From Kineosporiaceae bacterium (lineage in GTDB: Bacteria > Actinomycetota > Actinomycetes > Actinomycetales > Kineosporiaceae): 64,000 bases of DNA. Shown in pieces: positions 33,374 through 42,149 of the stretch. A program made the translations under genes and the position numbers. Location of the stretch: contig JADJPO010000005.1 of NCBI GenBank assembly GCA_016713225.1, positions 1 through 64,000 on the forward strand. Reading direction: 5' to 3'. Position 1 is the stretch's first letter. Every line of letters starts with the position of its first letter. The notes under the pieces are model-generated. The model was not told the origin of the DNA. It saw only the letters and a program-made list of their open reading frames with translations, and ran no database searches.

Positions 33374-34621
33374 TTATCCGCTCTCGTCGAGCAGCTCGGT
33401 GACGTAGGCCTTCGCGAGCTGCAGGCTCAGCGCGCGCTTGTCGATGACGTGGTACTTCACGACGTCCTTCTGGGCGGCGCGCTCGACGACCGTGATCGGC
33501 ACGAAGTCGCCGGGGAAGTCGAAGAGCCGCACGAGGTCGAGCGGTCGCGCCCGGGTCGTGCTCTCGAGGTGGATCGGGCTGGTCACGAGGGAGTCTTCGA
33601 ACCACCGTCGCAGATTGGCCTTGGTGACGTCGACCTTCGTCGACGCCTCGACGGACTCGGGGCTCGGCCCGGCTGCTGGGCGCGCCTGGCCGTCCGGCCC
33701 GCGCGGTCGGAAGCACGATTGGAACAGTTCGACGAGCGCCTCGGCTTCGCGGACGACGTCCGGCTCGGTCTGCGCGCGTCGCCGTTCTGCGGTCTCGAAC
33801 TCCCGGATCCGGTCGTGCAGTGCGGCCATCCCGCGGAGCACCGCGCCGAGCGGGAGCAGCCCGACGAACTCCGCGTCGTCCGTGACCAGGATGCGCCGGG
33901 TCGCGGTCAGCCGGTCGAGGAGGAAGGCGAGCAGGTAGAGCCGCGTCGACCACCACGGACTCGCGATGTTGACGTGGGCCACGCTCTCACCGCCACGATG
34001 GCGGACGATGTCCACGATCCGCCCGGGGTACGAGGCATCAGGGGTCGTCTCGGGCCCCTGGATCGGCGTGCCCAGACTGAACTGGTTGAGGAAGACGCCG
34101 CGGGCCAATCGGGCGGACGTCACCGCCGCCGTGACGAGCGCCTCGAGCTCGTCGGGCCGGCTGAAGAACGACACGATGTGCTCGCGTGCCAGGGTCGCCC
34201 GGAAGGTGCGCACCTGGTCGATGGTCGTGTCCGCACCGTGGTGGTCGTCGAAGCCGTCGATGTCCTGCGGCTGCCAGGGCGCCGTCTCGGCGAGCAGGAA
34301 CGGCAGGATCGGCCGATCCGGATCCTCCTTCGCCGCGAGGTACTCCCACTCGGTGATGGAGATGCCAGCCCGGCCCGCAGGCACCACCGGGAGGTCGGCC
34401 ACGTCCTCCGTGACCGGGGGAAAGCCGTACCGCCACGCGACGATGACGACATAGGCGTCGCTCGCGCGGACGAGCTCGACCACCCGGCTCAGGGGGTAGG
34501 CCGGCGCGGCGGTGAAGTCCTCCATCGCGACCACCGTGTGGCCGAGCCGGCGCAGCCCGCGGATCGCCGCGGCGCGGTACTCGGCGAGATCCCGAGACGT
34601 GGACGACACGAAGATCCTCAT
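33374..34621 (-). CDS. DUF4062 (TIR/NDT-like) protein
   Basis: 415 residues. The N-terminal domain MRIFVSSTSRDLAEYRAAA, VVAMEDFTAAP, SDAYVVIVAWRYG and SITEWEYLAA is the DUF4062 pattern, a Rossmann-like fold related to TIR and deoxyribosyltransferase domains and often found as a sensor or effector in immune-type proteins. The C-terminal 230 residues (VNIASPWWSTRLYLLAFLLDRL; VELFQSCFRP; LVRLFDFPGDFVPITVVE) match no family I know, and there is no NTPase domain. The start is the ATG at 34621. It stands alone, divergent from the next gene. Confidence 0.75.
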   Translation of the reverse strand: MRIFVSSTSRDLAEYRAAAIRGLRRLGHTVVAMEDFTAAPAYPLSRVVELVRASDAYVVIVAWRYGFPPVTEDVADLPVVPAGRAGISITEWEYLAAKEDPDRPILPFLLAETAPWQPQDIDGFDDHHGADTTIDQVRTFRATLAREHIVSFFSRPDELEALVTAAVTSARLARGVFLNQFSLGTPIQGPETTPDASYPGRIVDIVRHRGGESVAHVNIASPWWSTRLYLLAFLLDRLTATRRILVTDDAEFVGLLPLGAVLRGMAALHDRIREFETAERRRAQTEPDVVREAEALVELFQSCFRPRGPDGQARPAAGPSPESVEASTKVDVTKANLRRWFEDSLVTSPIHLESTTRARPLDLVRLFDFPGDFVPITVVERAAQKDVVKYHVIDKRALSLQLAKAYVTELLDESG

Positions 34622-34778
34622 GGCGCTCGCTCCGGTCGACAGATCGGACTGGACACACGCATGAGGCGGCGACGTGGTCGATACGTACATGGCTGATCGC
34701 GGATGACGTCCGGTGAGGACCGCGGACTGTGTCCCAGCACACAGAAGTCGTACGGAAAGCCTCCTACCGTCCCGGTCA

Positions 34779-34801
34779 GTGACACCCGCTGGGGGTGTCA
34801 C
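34779..34801. promoter_or_regulatory. Perfect palindrome, candidate operator
   Basis: GTGACACCC and GGGTGTCAC form a perfect 9-bp inverted repeat around GCTGG, ending just before the ribosome site of the next gene. A Crp/Fnr-family gene lies directly downstream in the same direction, so autoregulation through this site is plausible. It could also fold as an mRNA hairpin next to the GGGAGGAG box. Confidence 0.55.
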
Positions 34802-34816
34802 CGGGAGGAGAAGGTC

Positions 34817-35269
34817 ATGGCGACGACAGCAACTCGGGGAACCTCCGCGCTCACGGCGTCGGTGATGTCGCGGGTCACGGCGGCAGCGGCCGGCGGTGTG
34901 GCCGGCGGGCTCGTGTTCGGGATGATGATGCAGGCCATGGGGATGATCCCGATGGTCGCGCAGCTGGTCGGGTCCTCGTCCACGGCGGTCGGTTGGGTGG
35001 TGCACCTGGCGATCTCTGCCGTGATCGGAGGGTTGTTCGGGGTCATCACCACGCGGTTCTCGGGCGGGACGCTGACGATGGTGGGCGCCGGGGCCGGGTA
35101 CGGCATGGTGTGGTGGGTGCTCGGTCCGCTGTTGTTGATGCCGGCCAAGCTCGGCATGCCGCTGTTCACCATCGACTCCATGGCATGGAAGAGCTTGATG
35201 GGCCACGTCATCTTCGGGATGGTGCTGGGGGCCGTGAGCTGGGCTCTGGGCCGCCGGGCGACCGCCTGA
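34817..35269 (+). CDS. Four-segment membrane protein (YagU/DUF1440-like)
   Basis: 150 residues with about four membrane helices (AAGGVAGGLVFGMMMQAMGM; VGWVVHLAISAVIGGLFGVI; LTMVGAGAGYGMVWWVLGPL; HVIFGMVLGAVSWALG). The Met- and Gly-rich pattern resembles YagU/DUF1440 membrane proteins, with low certainty. The ATG at 34817 follows GGGAGGAGAAGG. It is 28 bases before the Crp-family gene, probably one operon controlled from the palindrome upstream. Confidence 0.55.
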   Translation: MATTATRGTSALTASVMSRVTAAAAGGVAGGLVFGMMMQAMGMIPMVAQLVGSSSTAVGWVVHLAISAVIGGLFGVITTRFSGGTLTMVGAGAGYGMVWWVLGPLLLMPAKLGMPLFTIDSMAWKSLMGHVIFGMVLGAVSWALGRRATA

Positions 35270-35296
35270 GTCAGGCCGGCGTGACAGGAGGCGAAC

Positions 35297-36013
35297 ATGG
35301 GTGAGCATGCCGGCTTCGGCCCCGCGGGTTCGGGGGAGCTGACCGACTCCGTTCGCACCTGGCGGCTGTCGGAGATGGACCTGTTCGCCGACCTGTCGGC
35401 GGCGGAGATGCAGGCGATCGCCGACGCGGCACCGATGCGCGAGGTGGCCCGCGGCGCGCTGCTCTACGGGATGCAGCGGCGCACTGAGGTCTTGTTCATC
35501 CTCAAACGAGGGCGGGTCCGGCTCTACCGGACCGCCACCGACGGACGGAGTCTGACCACGGCGATCATCACTCCGGGTGAGCTGTTCGGTGACATGCCTC
35601 CGCTGGGGCAGCAGATGGACGGCGCCTACGCCGAGATGCTCGACCCGGGGGTGGTCTGTGTGATGAGCCGCCGGGACGTCGAGCGGCTGATGCTCAGCGA
35701 CGTCCGGATCGTCACCCGGATCACCACTCTGCTGGGGGCGCGGGTCGGCGTCCTCGAGACGCGGTTGTCGGACACCGTCTTCAAGCCGGTGCCGGCGAGG
35801 ATCTGCTCCACGTTGGCGACGCTGGCCGGTTCACCTCCGACGGCGGTGCGGCTGACCCACGATCAACTCGCGGACCTGGTGGGCACCACGCGGGAGACCA
35901 CCACGAAGGTTCTGGGCGATCTGCGCGAGCGCAACCTGATCCGGCTGCGCCGCGGGCGGATCGACGTCCTCGACCCGGTCGCGGTGCTCGGCCTGGCGCA
36001 GCGAGTCAGCTGA
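35297..36013 (+). CDS. Crp/Fnr-family transcriptional regulator
   Basis: 238 residues. The cyclic-nucleotide-binding barrel spans about 26-145 (LFADLSAAEMQAIADAA, VLFILKRGRVRLYR, IITPGELFGDMPPLG) and the winged helix about 170-238, with recognition region THDQLADLVGTTRETTTKVLGDL. The canonical cAMP phosphate-binding Arg-Ser motif is absent, and it has no Cys cluster, so neither a cAMP receptor nor a classical Fnr is indicated. Likely controls its own operon. Confidence 0.88.
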   Translation: MGEHAGFGPAGSGELTDSVRTWRLSEMDLFADLSAAEMQAIADAAPMREVARGALLYGMQRRTEVLFILKRGRVRLYRTATDGRSLTTAIITPGELFGDMPPLGQQMDGAYAEMLDPGVVCVMSRRDVERLMLSDVRIVTRITTLLGARVGVLETRLSDTVFKPVPARICSTLATLAGSPPTAVRLTHDQLADLVGTTRETTTKVLGDLRERNLIRLRRGRIDVLDPVAVLGLAQRVS

Positions 36014-36053
36014 TCCCGACCTTGCCCTACCACGACAGCGCCGTGATCTCGTG

Positions 36054-36082
36054 TTGACACCCACCACCGGTGGGCGTTCACT
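36054..36082. promoter_or_regulatory. Imperfect palindrome after the Crp-family gene
   Basis: CACCCACC and GGTGGGCG form an imperfect inverted repeat around ACC. It may be a weak terminator, or a second binding site, since it shares TGACACCC with the perfect palindrome at 34779. Low confidence. Confidence 0.3.
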
Positions 36083-36192
36083 GACCTCACGCCGTGTCGA
36101 TGCGGCGTGAGGGTGCCTTCGCCCTCGCTTCACCTTCGCCCAGACCTCGCGGAGCTCACGGGACGTCGTTCCCGAGTTCTGGAGGCTGGGCG

Positions 36193-36369
36193 ATGTTCGT
36201 TCTCGTGGAACCCGCGGTGGTGCTGCTGGCGACGGGGGTCGCAGCGCTCGGCGTCATGACCAAGCGAGGGATCTCGACCCGAGGGCGCCACAAGGCGCCC
36301 CGATCGCGAACGGTCCCAGCAGCTCGACGACCGAGCAGAGCCCCGGGCAGAACACCGAGCCATCGCTGA
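36193..36369 (+). CDS. Small membrane protein (58 aa), hypothetical
   Basis: ATG at 36193 follows GGAGG by seven bases. The protein starts MFVLVEPAVVLLATGVAAL, one membrane segment, then a strongly basic tail. No family recognised. It lies 87 bases upstream of the sugar-binding lipoprotein, possibly in its leader transcript. Confidence 0.4.
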   Translation: MFVLVEPAVVLLATGVAALGVMTKRGISTRGRHKAPRSRTVPAARRPSRAPGRTPSHR

Positions 36370-36456
36370 CACGTGCCCGCCGCGCGCGTCGTTCGCGGCG
36401 TTCACACCGCCTTCCGCCCTCCTGCACCAGCTCCGGCTCGACCAGGGAGAACCACC

Positions 36457-37737
36457 ATGACACGGCACTCTCGTCTCACGACCGCCGTCGCGCTCGGGCT
36501 CGGGGCGGCATTCGCCCTGGCCGCCTGTGGACGGTCGGCCGATTCCGCCGGGACCTCGACCGGTACGGCCGGTGTCGTGAGCTCGGGCAAGGCCACCGGC
36601 ACGATCACGGTCTGGGCGATGGGCACCGAGGGCGAGAAGCTGCCCGCGCTGGCCAAGCAGTTCGAGGCCGCCAACCCGGGGGTCACCGTGCAGGTCACCG
36701 CCATTCCCTGGGACTCGGCGCACGACAAGTTCGCGACGGCGATCACTGCCGGCAAGACCCCGGACGCCGCGATGGTCGGCACGACCTGGATGGGTGAGTT
36801 CGCCACGCAGGCACTCGATCCCACGCCCAGCAGCATCGACAAGGGCAGCTTCTTCGCCGGGGCACAGAAGACCACCGAGGTCGGCGGGACCTCCTACGGG
36901 GTGCCGTGGTACGTCGAGACCCGATTGGTCTACTACCGCAAGGACTTGGCCGCCAAGGCGGGTATCACGACCCTGCCCACCGACTGGGCCGGTCTGAAGG
37001 CGATGGCCAAGGCGATGCAGACCAAGGCCGGCGCCACCTGGGGGATCAACCTGCAACCCGGGGGCACCGGTTCGTGGCAGACCATCCTGCCGTTCGCCTG
37101 GTCGAACGGAGCGGCCGTCGTCACCGACGACGAGAAGTCCTTCACCTTCGACAGCCCCGAGATGACCGAGGCGTTGGCCTACTACCAGAGCTACTTCACC
37201 GAGGGCATCGCCGCCAAGCAGCTGCCCGAGGGGTTCATCGAGGCGGCCTTCGTGAACGGGACCATCCCGATGTTCATCTCCGGCCCCTGGGAGATGGGCG
37301 CGGTCGAGAAGCTGGGCGGCGCCGCGTTCAAGGACAAGTACGGCGTCATGTTGCTGCCCAAGCAGAAAACGGCGACCTCGTTCGTCGGCGGCTCCGACTT
37401 CGTCGTGTTCAAGAACAGCACCAACCGCGACAGCGCCTGGAAGTTCGTGCAGTGGCTGGTCGAGGCGAAGACCCAGATCGCCTGGTACAAGCTGTCGACC
37501 GACCTGCCGTCGGTGAGCAGTGCCTGGCAGGACGCCTCACTGACCGCGGACGCCAAACTGGCCGTCTTCGGCAAGCAACTCGAGGACGCCAAAGCCCCGC
37601 CGGCGATCGCCAATTGGGAGCAGGTGGCGGCAGCGTTCGATGCCGAGATGGAGAAGGTCACCAAGTCCGCGCTGTCACCCGCTGCGGCGCTGAAGACGGT
37701 GCAGTCCAAGGCCACGGCGATCGGCACCGGGAACTAG
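36457..37737 (+). CDS. Sugar ABC transporter substrate-binding lipoprotein
   Basis: A 426-residue extracellular binding protein of the MalE/UgpB class. The N-terminal signal ends in a lipobox (FALAACGRS, lipidated Cys). ITVWAMGTEGEKLPALAKQFE, GTTWMGEF, YGVPWYVETRLVYYRKD and MFISGPWEMGAVE are typical family positions. The ATG at 36457 follows AGGGAGAA. First gene of an operon with two permeases and a GH39 glycosidase, so the ligand is probably an oligosaccharide containing xylose or a uronic acid; that is inference. Confidence 0.93.
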   Translation: MTRHSRLTTAVALGLGAAFALAACGRSADSAGTSTGTAGVVSSGKATGTITVWAMGTEGEKLPALAKQFEAANPGVTVQVTAIPWDSAHDKFATAITAGKTPDAAMVGTTWMGEFATQALDPTPSSIDKGSFFAGAQKTTEVGGTSYGVPWYVETRLVYYRKDLAAKAGITTLPTDWAGLKAMAKAMQTKAGATWGINLQPGGTGSWQTILPFAWSNGAAVVTDDEKSFTFDSPEMTEALAYYQSYFTEGIAAKQLPEGFIEAAFVNGTIPMFISGPWEMGAVEKLGGAAFKDKYGVMLLPKQKTATSFVGGSDFVVFKNSTNRDSAWKFVQWLVEAKTQIAWYKLSTDLPSVSSAWQDASLTADAKLAVFGKQLEDAKAPPAIANWEQVAAAFDAEMEKVTKSALSPAAALKTVQSKATAIGTGN

Positions 37738-37740
37738 GCC

Positions 37741-38682
37741 ATGACCACCGTTGCACCGCCGCCGCTTCGCACGGCTCCGCCACCTCTGGTCACCCGGCGC
37801 GTCAAGCACGGATCGCGGCAGAGCCTGGCGGCCTGGATCCTGGCGCTGCCGTTCCTGTTGCTCTTCTCGGTGTTCACCGCTTGGCCGGTGATCTCGTCGC
37901 TGTACATGAGCTTCACCGACATCAAGGCCCGCGACCTGCGTTCGCCCTTCGCGGTGAACCTGGTGGGCTTCGACAACTACGTGCGGGCCTTCGGCGACGA
38001 GACGTTTCGCCAGGCGGCCCTCAACACCGCCTACTTCGTGATCGTCGGCGTCCCGCTGACGCTCGGGATCGCGCTGGCTGCGGCGCTGGCCCTGGACAAG
38101 GGGATCACCCGGTTCCGGTCCCTCTTCCGGGTGGGGTACTACACCCCGGTCGTCACCTCCATCGTGGCGGTGGCCGTGGTCTGGCGCTTCCTGCTGCAAC
38201 CGGAGAACGGTCTGGTCAATACCGTTCTGGGCTGGATCGGCATCGCGGGGCCGGATTGGCTCGGGTCGACCCGATGGTCCATGCCCTCGCTGATCGTCAT
38301 GGCATCGTGGCGCAACTTCGGCACGGCGATGATCATCTTCTTGGCCGGGTTGCAGTCCGTTCCGGCGATGCTGCACGAGGCGGCGTCGCTGGACGGCGCG
38401 TCGTCCTGGCAGCGGTTCCGCTACGTGACGCTGCCGTTGATGCGACCCACGCTGCTCTTCGTCACGGTGACCACCGGCATCGGGTACCTGCAGTTCTTCG
38501 AGGAACCCTTCGTGATGACCCAGGGCGGCCCGCTGAACTCCACGGTCTCGGTGTCGATGTACACCTACCAGCAGTTCGGGTTCGGCAACTACGGCTTCGC
38601 GGCGTCGATGAGCTACCTGCTCTTCGTGGTGGTCGTGGCCTTGACCGCCATCCAGTTCCGGCTCTTGCGCTCCAACACCTGA
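37741..38682 (+). CDS. Sugar ABC transporter permease (MalF type)
   Basis: 313 residues, six membrane helices expected (first AAWILALPFLLLFSVFTAWPV), and the coupling EAA loop EAASLDGASSWQRFRYVTLPLMRPT. It begins three bases after the binding-protein stop. No ATPase gene lies in the operon, so it probably uses a shared MsiK-like ATPase encoded elsewhere, as in many actinobacterial sugar importers. Confidence 0.93.
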   Translation: MTTVAPPPLRTAPPPLVTRRVKHGSRQSLAAWILALPFLLLFSVFTAWPVISSLYMSFTDIKARDLRSPFAVNLVGFDNYVRAFGDETFRQAALNTAYFVIVGVPLTLGIALAAALALDKGITRFRSLFRVGYYTPVVTSIVAVAVVWRFLLQPENGLVNTVLGWIGIAGPDWLGSTRWSMPSLIVMASWRNFGTAMIIFLAGLQSVPAMLHEAASLDGASSWQRFRYVTLPLMRPTLLFVTVTTGIGYLQFFEEPFVMTQGGPLNSTVSVSMYTYQQFGFGNYGFAASMSYLLFVVVVALTAIQFRLLRSNT

Positions 38683-38686
38683 CGGG

Positions 38687-39571
38687 GTGGCACGCGTGAA
38701 CACGACCGCAACCAGCGCAGCCACTTCAACCAGCGCAACCAGCGCAACCAAGAGGTCGGCGATCTCCAGCGGATGGCTCTACCTGATCCTGAGCATCGGG
38801 TTCATCGCCGTGATCGCGCCGTTCGTCTGGATGATCCTCGGCAGTTTCAAGGGCGAGGGCGAACTGCGTCAGGTACCGCCGACCTGGTGGCCGCAGTCGC
38901 CGACCCTGGACAACTACCGCGATCTGTTCGACAAGCAGAACTTCCCCCGGTACTTCCTCAACTCGACCCTGGTCGCGGTCGTCGTCACCGCCGGCAACCT
39001 CGTCTTCTGCTCGATGCTGGGCTATGCCTTGGCCAAGCTGAACTTCGGCGGCAAACGGGTGGTCTTCGGGCTCGTGATGGGCACGCTCATGGTGCCCGGC
39101 ATGGTGACCTTCGTGCCCTTGTTCGTGCTGGTCGCCAACCTCGGCATGGTCGACTCCTACCCGGGCCTGATCCTGCCGTTCCTGGTGACGCCGTTCGGGG
39201 TCTTCCTGATGCGCCAGTTCATCGTCACGTTGCCGGACGACCTGCTCGACGCCGGCAGGGTCGACGGAGCGAGTGAACTGCGCATCTTCCGGCAGATCAT
39301 CCTGCCGCTGTGCGGGCCGGCGCTGGCCACCCTGGGCATCCTGACCTTCCTCGGCAGCTGGAACAGCTTCTTGTGGCCCCTCGTGGTGGCACAGACCCAG
39401 ACCCACTACACCCTGCCGGTGGCCCTGGCGCTGTTCTCGACCGGGCAGAACCAGGTCAACTACGGCCTGCTGCTGGCCGGTGCCACCGTGGTGGTCGCGC
39501 CCGTCCTCGTGGTCTTCCTGATCTTCCAGCGCCGGTTCATCGAGGGCATCGCCACCACGGGCATCAAATGA
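38687..39571 (+). CDS. Sugar ABC transporter permease (MalG type)
   Basis: 294 residues, partner of the previous permease. It has a Thr/Ser-rich N-terminus, helices from LYLILSIGFIAVIAPFVWMIL onward, and the EAA loop LDAGRVDGASELRIFRQIILP followed by LGSWNSFLWPL. GTG codons at 38687 and 38696 can both start it. Four bases separate it from the MalF-type gene. Confidence 0.93.
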   Translation: MARVNTTATSAATSTSATSATKRSAISSGWLYLILSIGFIAVIAPFVWMILGSFKGEGELRQVPPTWWPQSPTLDNYRDLFDKQNFPRYFLNSTLVAVVVTAGNLVFCSMLGYALAKLNFGGKRVVFGLVMGTLMVPGMVTFVPLFVLVANLGMVDSYPGLILPFLVTPFGVFLMRQFIVTLPDDLLDAGRVDGASELRIFRQIILPLCGPALATLGILTFLGSWNSFLWPLVVAQTQTHYTLPVALALFSTGQNQVNYGLLLAGATVVVAPVLVVFLIFQRRFIEGIATTGIK

Positions 39572-39599
39572 GATCGTCACTCAGCGAGGAGAACCGGAC

Positions 39600-41471
39600 A
39601 TGACCGCCCTACCCGAGTCTGCTGCCCCAGCGGCGAGCGTGGACACCGCGGCGCGGATCGATTGGGAGGCCCGGGTCTCGCGACCGAGTGATGCTCGGGT
39701 GCCACTGCACGTCGGGATCCCCGAACTGCCACCCCCGTCAGGGCTGACCGCGGTCGCTGGGGTGGGTCACGTCACCCTCGACTGGGAACCGGTTCACGGT
39801 GCCGTCGGCTACCTGGTTCATCGGGCGCCGTCGGCAGCCGGTCCGTTCACCCCGGTGGACCACCACGGTGGCGACGTGCTGGCAGTCCCGTTCGCGCCGT
39901 ATCTGGACACCACCGGAGAGGTGGGAGCCGAGTATTGGTACGCCGTCGCGAGTCTGGCCGAGGTGAGCGTCGTCGGCGACCTGGGTCCGTCGGTGCCGGC
40001 CCGTTCGGTGCCGTCCCCGGGGACGCCGCCGCAGGTACAGGTCACGGTGCCTACTGGCGAGGCCGGGACGCCGCTGGCCCGGCCGTGGCAGCACATGATC
40101 GGCAGTGAGCGTCTGTCCCAGCTGCTGTCGCCGGCGCTGTCCGGCGGGCGGGTGATCGGTGAGGAGCTGCGGACCGCGCTGAGCCGGGTGCACGACGAGA
40201 TCGGCGTCCAGACCGTGCGCGCGCATGCCATCTTCCACGACGACACCGCCGTGCTGCGTTCGGTCGGTGCGCCCCTGATCCACGACTTCTCGATCGTCGA
40301 CCGGATCTACGACGCGGTGGTCGAGATCGGGCTCGAGCCGGTCGTCGAGCTCGGCTTCATGCCGAGGGATCTGGCGTCCGACCCCGAGCGCACCGTCTTC
40401 GCCTACCGAGCCATCATCTCCCCGCCCTCGGACTACAACCGCTGGGGCGAGCTGGTGCGTGCCTGCGCGCAGCACCTGGTCGACCGCTACGGCCGGGAAC
40501 GGGTGGTGCACTGGGACTTCGAGGTCTGGAACGAGCCCAATCTCGAGGTGTTCTGGTCGGGCACCCAGCAGGAGTGGTTCCACCTGTACGACGTGACGGC
40601 GGCGGCGCTGAAGAGCGTCGACGACCGGCTCGCCGTGGGCGGCCCGTCGTCGGCGGCCGCGGGGTGGGTCGACGACCTGCTGGCGCACTGCCAGGTGTCG
40701 GGGTCGCCGGTGGATTTCGTCTCCACCCACACCTACGGAAGCCCTCCGCTCGACGTGCGGCCGACCCTGGCCCGGTACGGCTTCGATCGGGCGCGGATCC
40801 TGTGGACCGAGTGGGGCGTGACACCGCGACACTTCGACCCGATCAACGACTCGGTCTTCGCCGGGGTGTTCCTGCTGCGGGGGATGCGGTCGGCAGCCGG
40901 ACGGGTCGACGCCCTGTCGTACTGGGTGGCCAGCGACCACTTCGAGGAACTCGGTCCACCCCCACGACTGCTGCACGGAGGCTTCGGGCTGCAGACCGTG
41001 GGCAACCTGCCCAAGCCCCGCTACCACGCGCTGCGGTTGCTCTCCCGGCTGGGCGAGCAGGAGCTGCCGGCGGTGATGACCGGGGACGGCGCCGGCAGCC
41101 TGGTCGAGGTCTGGGCGAGCCGGGGCGATGACGGGCGCATCGCCGTCCTGCTGTGGAACCTGACCCTCGATCAGACCAAGGCCGCGGGGGCGGCGGCCCT
41201 CGAGCGCCGGGTCGAGCTGACCCTGCTCGGCGTCGAGGGCGAGTGGCGGCTACGCCAGACCCACCTGTCGGTGGGCCGGGGCGATCTGGTCGCTGCCGTC
41301 ACCGGTCTGGCGCTCGGTGATTGGCCCGTGGACGACGCCGAGTGGGCGCAGCTCGAGGCTGCCGTCCAGCTGCCGGTGACCGAGTCGACCGTGACCGCAC
41401 GGGGATCGCTCGACCTGGAGCTGACCCTGACCATGCCCGCAGCCACCTTGATCGAGCTCGAACCCGCCTGA
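39600..41471 (+). CDS. GH39-family glycoside hydrolase with N-terminal Fn3-like domain
   Basis: A 623-residue glycosidase of the beta-xylosidase/alpha-L-iduronidase family. The acid/base Glu is E312 in VWNEPNLEVFW and the nucleophile is probably E404 in ILWTEWGV; STHTYGSPP lies between. Residues about 48-140 look like a fibronectin-III-like module (GVGHVTLDWEPVHGAVGYLVH). No signal peptide is seen, so it would act in the cytosol on sugar brought in by the adjacent ABC importer. The ATG follows GAGGAGAAC. A strong terminator follows. Confidence 0.85.
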   Translation: MTALPESAAPAASVDTAARIDWEARVSRPSDARVPLHVGIPELPPPSGLTAVAGVGHVTLDWEPVHGAVGYLVHRAPSAAGPFTPVDHHGGDVLAVPFAPYLDTTGEVGAEYWYAVASLAEVSVVGDLGPSVPARSVPSPGTPPQVQVTVPTGEAGTPLARPWQHMIGSERLSQLLSPALSGGRVIGEELRTALSRVHDEIGVQTVRAHAIFHDDTAVLRSVGAPLIHDFSIVDRIYDAVVEIGLEPVVELGFMPRDLASDPERTVFAYRAIISPPSDYNRWGELVRACAQHLVDRYGRERVVHWDFEVWNEPNLEVFWSGTQQEWFHLYDVTAAALKSVDDRLAVGGPSSAAAGWVDDLLAHCQVSGSPVDFVSTHTYGSPPLDVRPTLARYGFDRARILWTEWGVTPRHFDPINDSVFAGVFLLRGMRSAAGRVDALSYWVASDHFEELGPPPRLLHGGFGLQTVGNLPKPRYHALRLLSRLGEQELPAVMTGDGAGSLVEVWASRGDDGRIAVLLWNLTLDQTKAAGAAALERRVELTLLGVEGEWRLRQTHLSVGRGDLVAAVTGLALGDWPVDDAEWAQLEAAVQLPVTESTVTARGSLDLELTLTMPAATLIELEPA

Positions 41472-41493
41472 GCGCATCTCACTGCGCAGCGCA

Positions 41494-41526
41494 CAGGCCC
41501 TTCACTCGGCTGGAGTGAAGGGCCTG
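41494..41526 (+). terminator. Intrinsic-type terminator after the GH39 gene
   Basis: CAGGCCCTTCACTC and GAGTGAAGGGCCTG form a perfect 14-bp stem with a 5-base loop (GGCTG), 23 bases past the stop; only ATT follows, as is usual in high-GC actinobacteria. It also lies ahead of the convergent PspC gene and may serve both strands. A diverged copy lies at 31667. Confidence 0.85.
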
Positions 41527-41567
41527 ATTGCTGAGGTGGGTTGAGTGCGCCGACACGGCCGGGCGGG

Positions 41568-42149
41568 TCAGTGGGTCCCGGTGACGGTGGTCTGGGCGGG
41601 GCGGGGGTGACGGTTGCGCACCAGCAGCAGGATTCCCGCCACCGTCACGGCGGCGACGGGCAGTGCGAACCCGCTGTCGGTGACGGCGAGGGCGGCCAGC
41701 AGCGCGCCGACGAACCCGATACTGATCCGGCCGGTGAGCAGCCGCTGGGCGTGGATGTGGCCGTCGGCCTGCGGCAGGAACAGCCAGGCCAGGCCGTAGA
41801 GCGAGACGCCGAGACCACCGAGGAACGTCAGCACGATGAAGGCGACGCGGACGACGATCGGGTCGAGGTTCCAGCGGCGGGCCAGACCGGAGGCGACGCC
41901 GGCGATCATGCGGCCGGAGCCACGGGTGGTGCGGACCACACCGGCGCTGCGGATCGTGTCGAAGAACCGTGCAGCGGGCGGGGTCACCGGGTGCGAGGTC
42001 ACGGGCGGCGGGGTGAACGCCGGGCCGGTGGAGCCGGTGGAGCCGGTGGAGTCGGTCGACGGGGCGGCGGGGGCGGAGCCCCAGGACGGCTGCTCGTCGG
42101 AGTCGATGGTGAGGGTGGTGGGGGCGGCGGGGGTCTCGGTCGTTGTCAT
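41568..42149 (-). CDS. PspC-domain membrane protein
   Basis: 193 residues. A low-complexity Pro/Thr/Ser N-terminus (with a GGTGGAGCC-type microsatellite at about 42026-42050) precedes the PspC domain, TTRGSGRMIAGVASGLARRWNLDPIVVRVAFIVLTFLGG with the conserved GxxxGLA, and two further membrane segments (ISIGFVGALLAALAVT; PVAAVTVAGILLLVRN). PspC proteins take part in envelope stress responses. The ATG at 42149 is preferred over an upstream in-frame start. Confidence 0.85.
   Translation of the reverse strand: MTTTETPAAPTTLTIDSDEQPSWGSAPAAPSTDSTGSTGSTGPAFTPPPVTSHPVTPPAARFFDTIRSAGVVRTTRGSGRMIAGVASGLARRWNLDPIVVRVAFIVLTFLGGLGVSLYGLAWLFLPQADGHIHAQRLLTGRISIGFVGALLAALAVTDSGFALPVAAVTVAGILLLVRNRHPRPAQTTVTGTH

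Noticed and set aside
36906..38699. A 597-codon frame across the ABC transporter genes
   Set aside because: Out-of-frame shadow of the binding protein and permease genes, with Arg-rich sequence and no motif.
42020..42055. GGTGGAGCC-type short tandem repeat as a regulatory repeat
   Set aside because: It lies inside the pspC coding sequence and encodes the low-complexity GST/STG stretch of the N-terminus.
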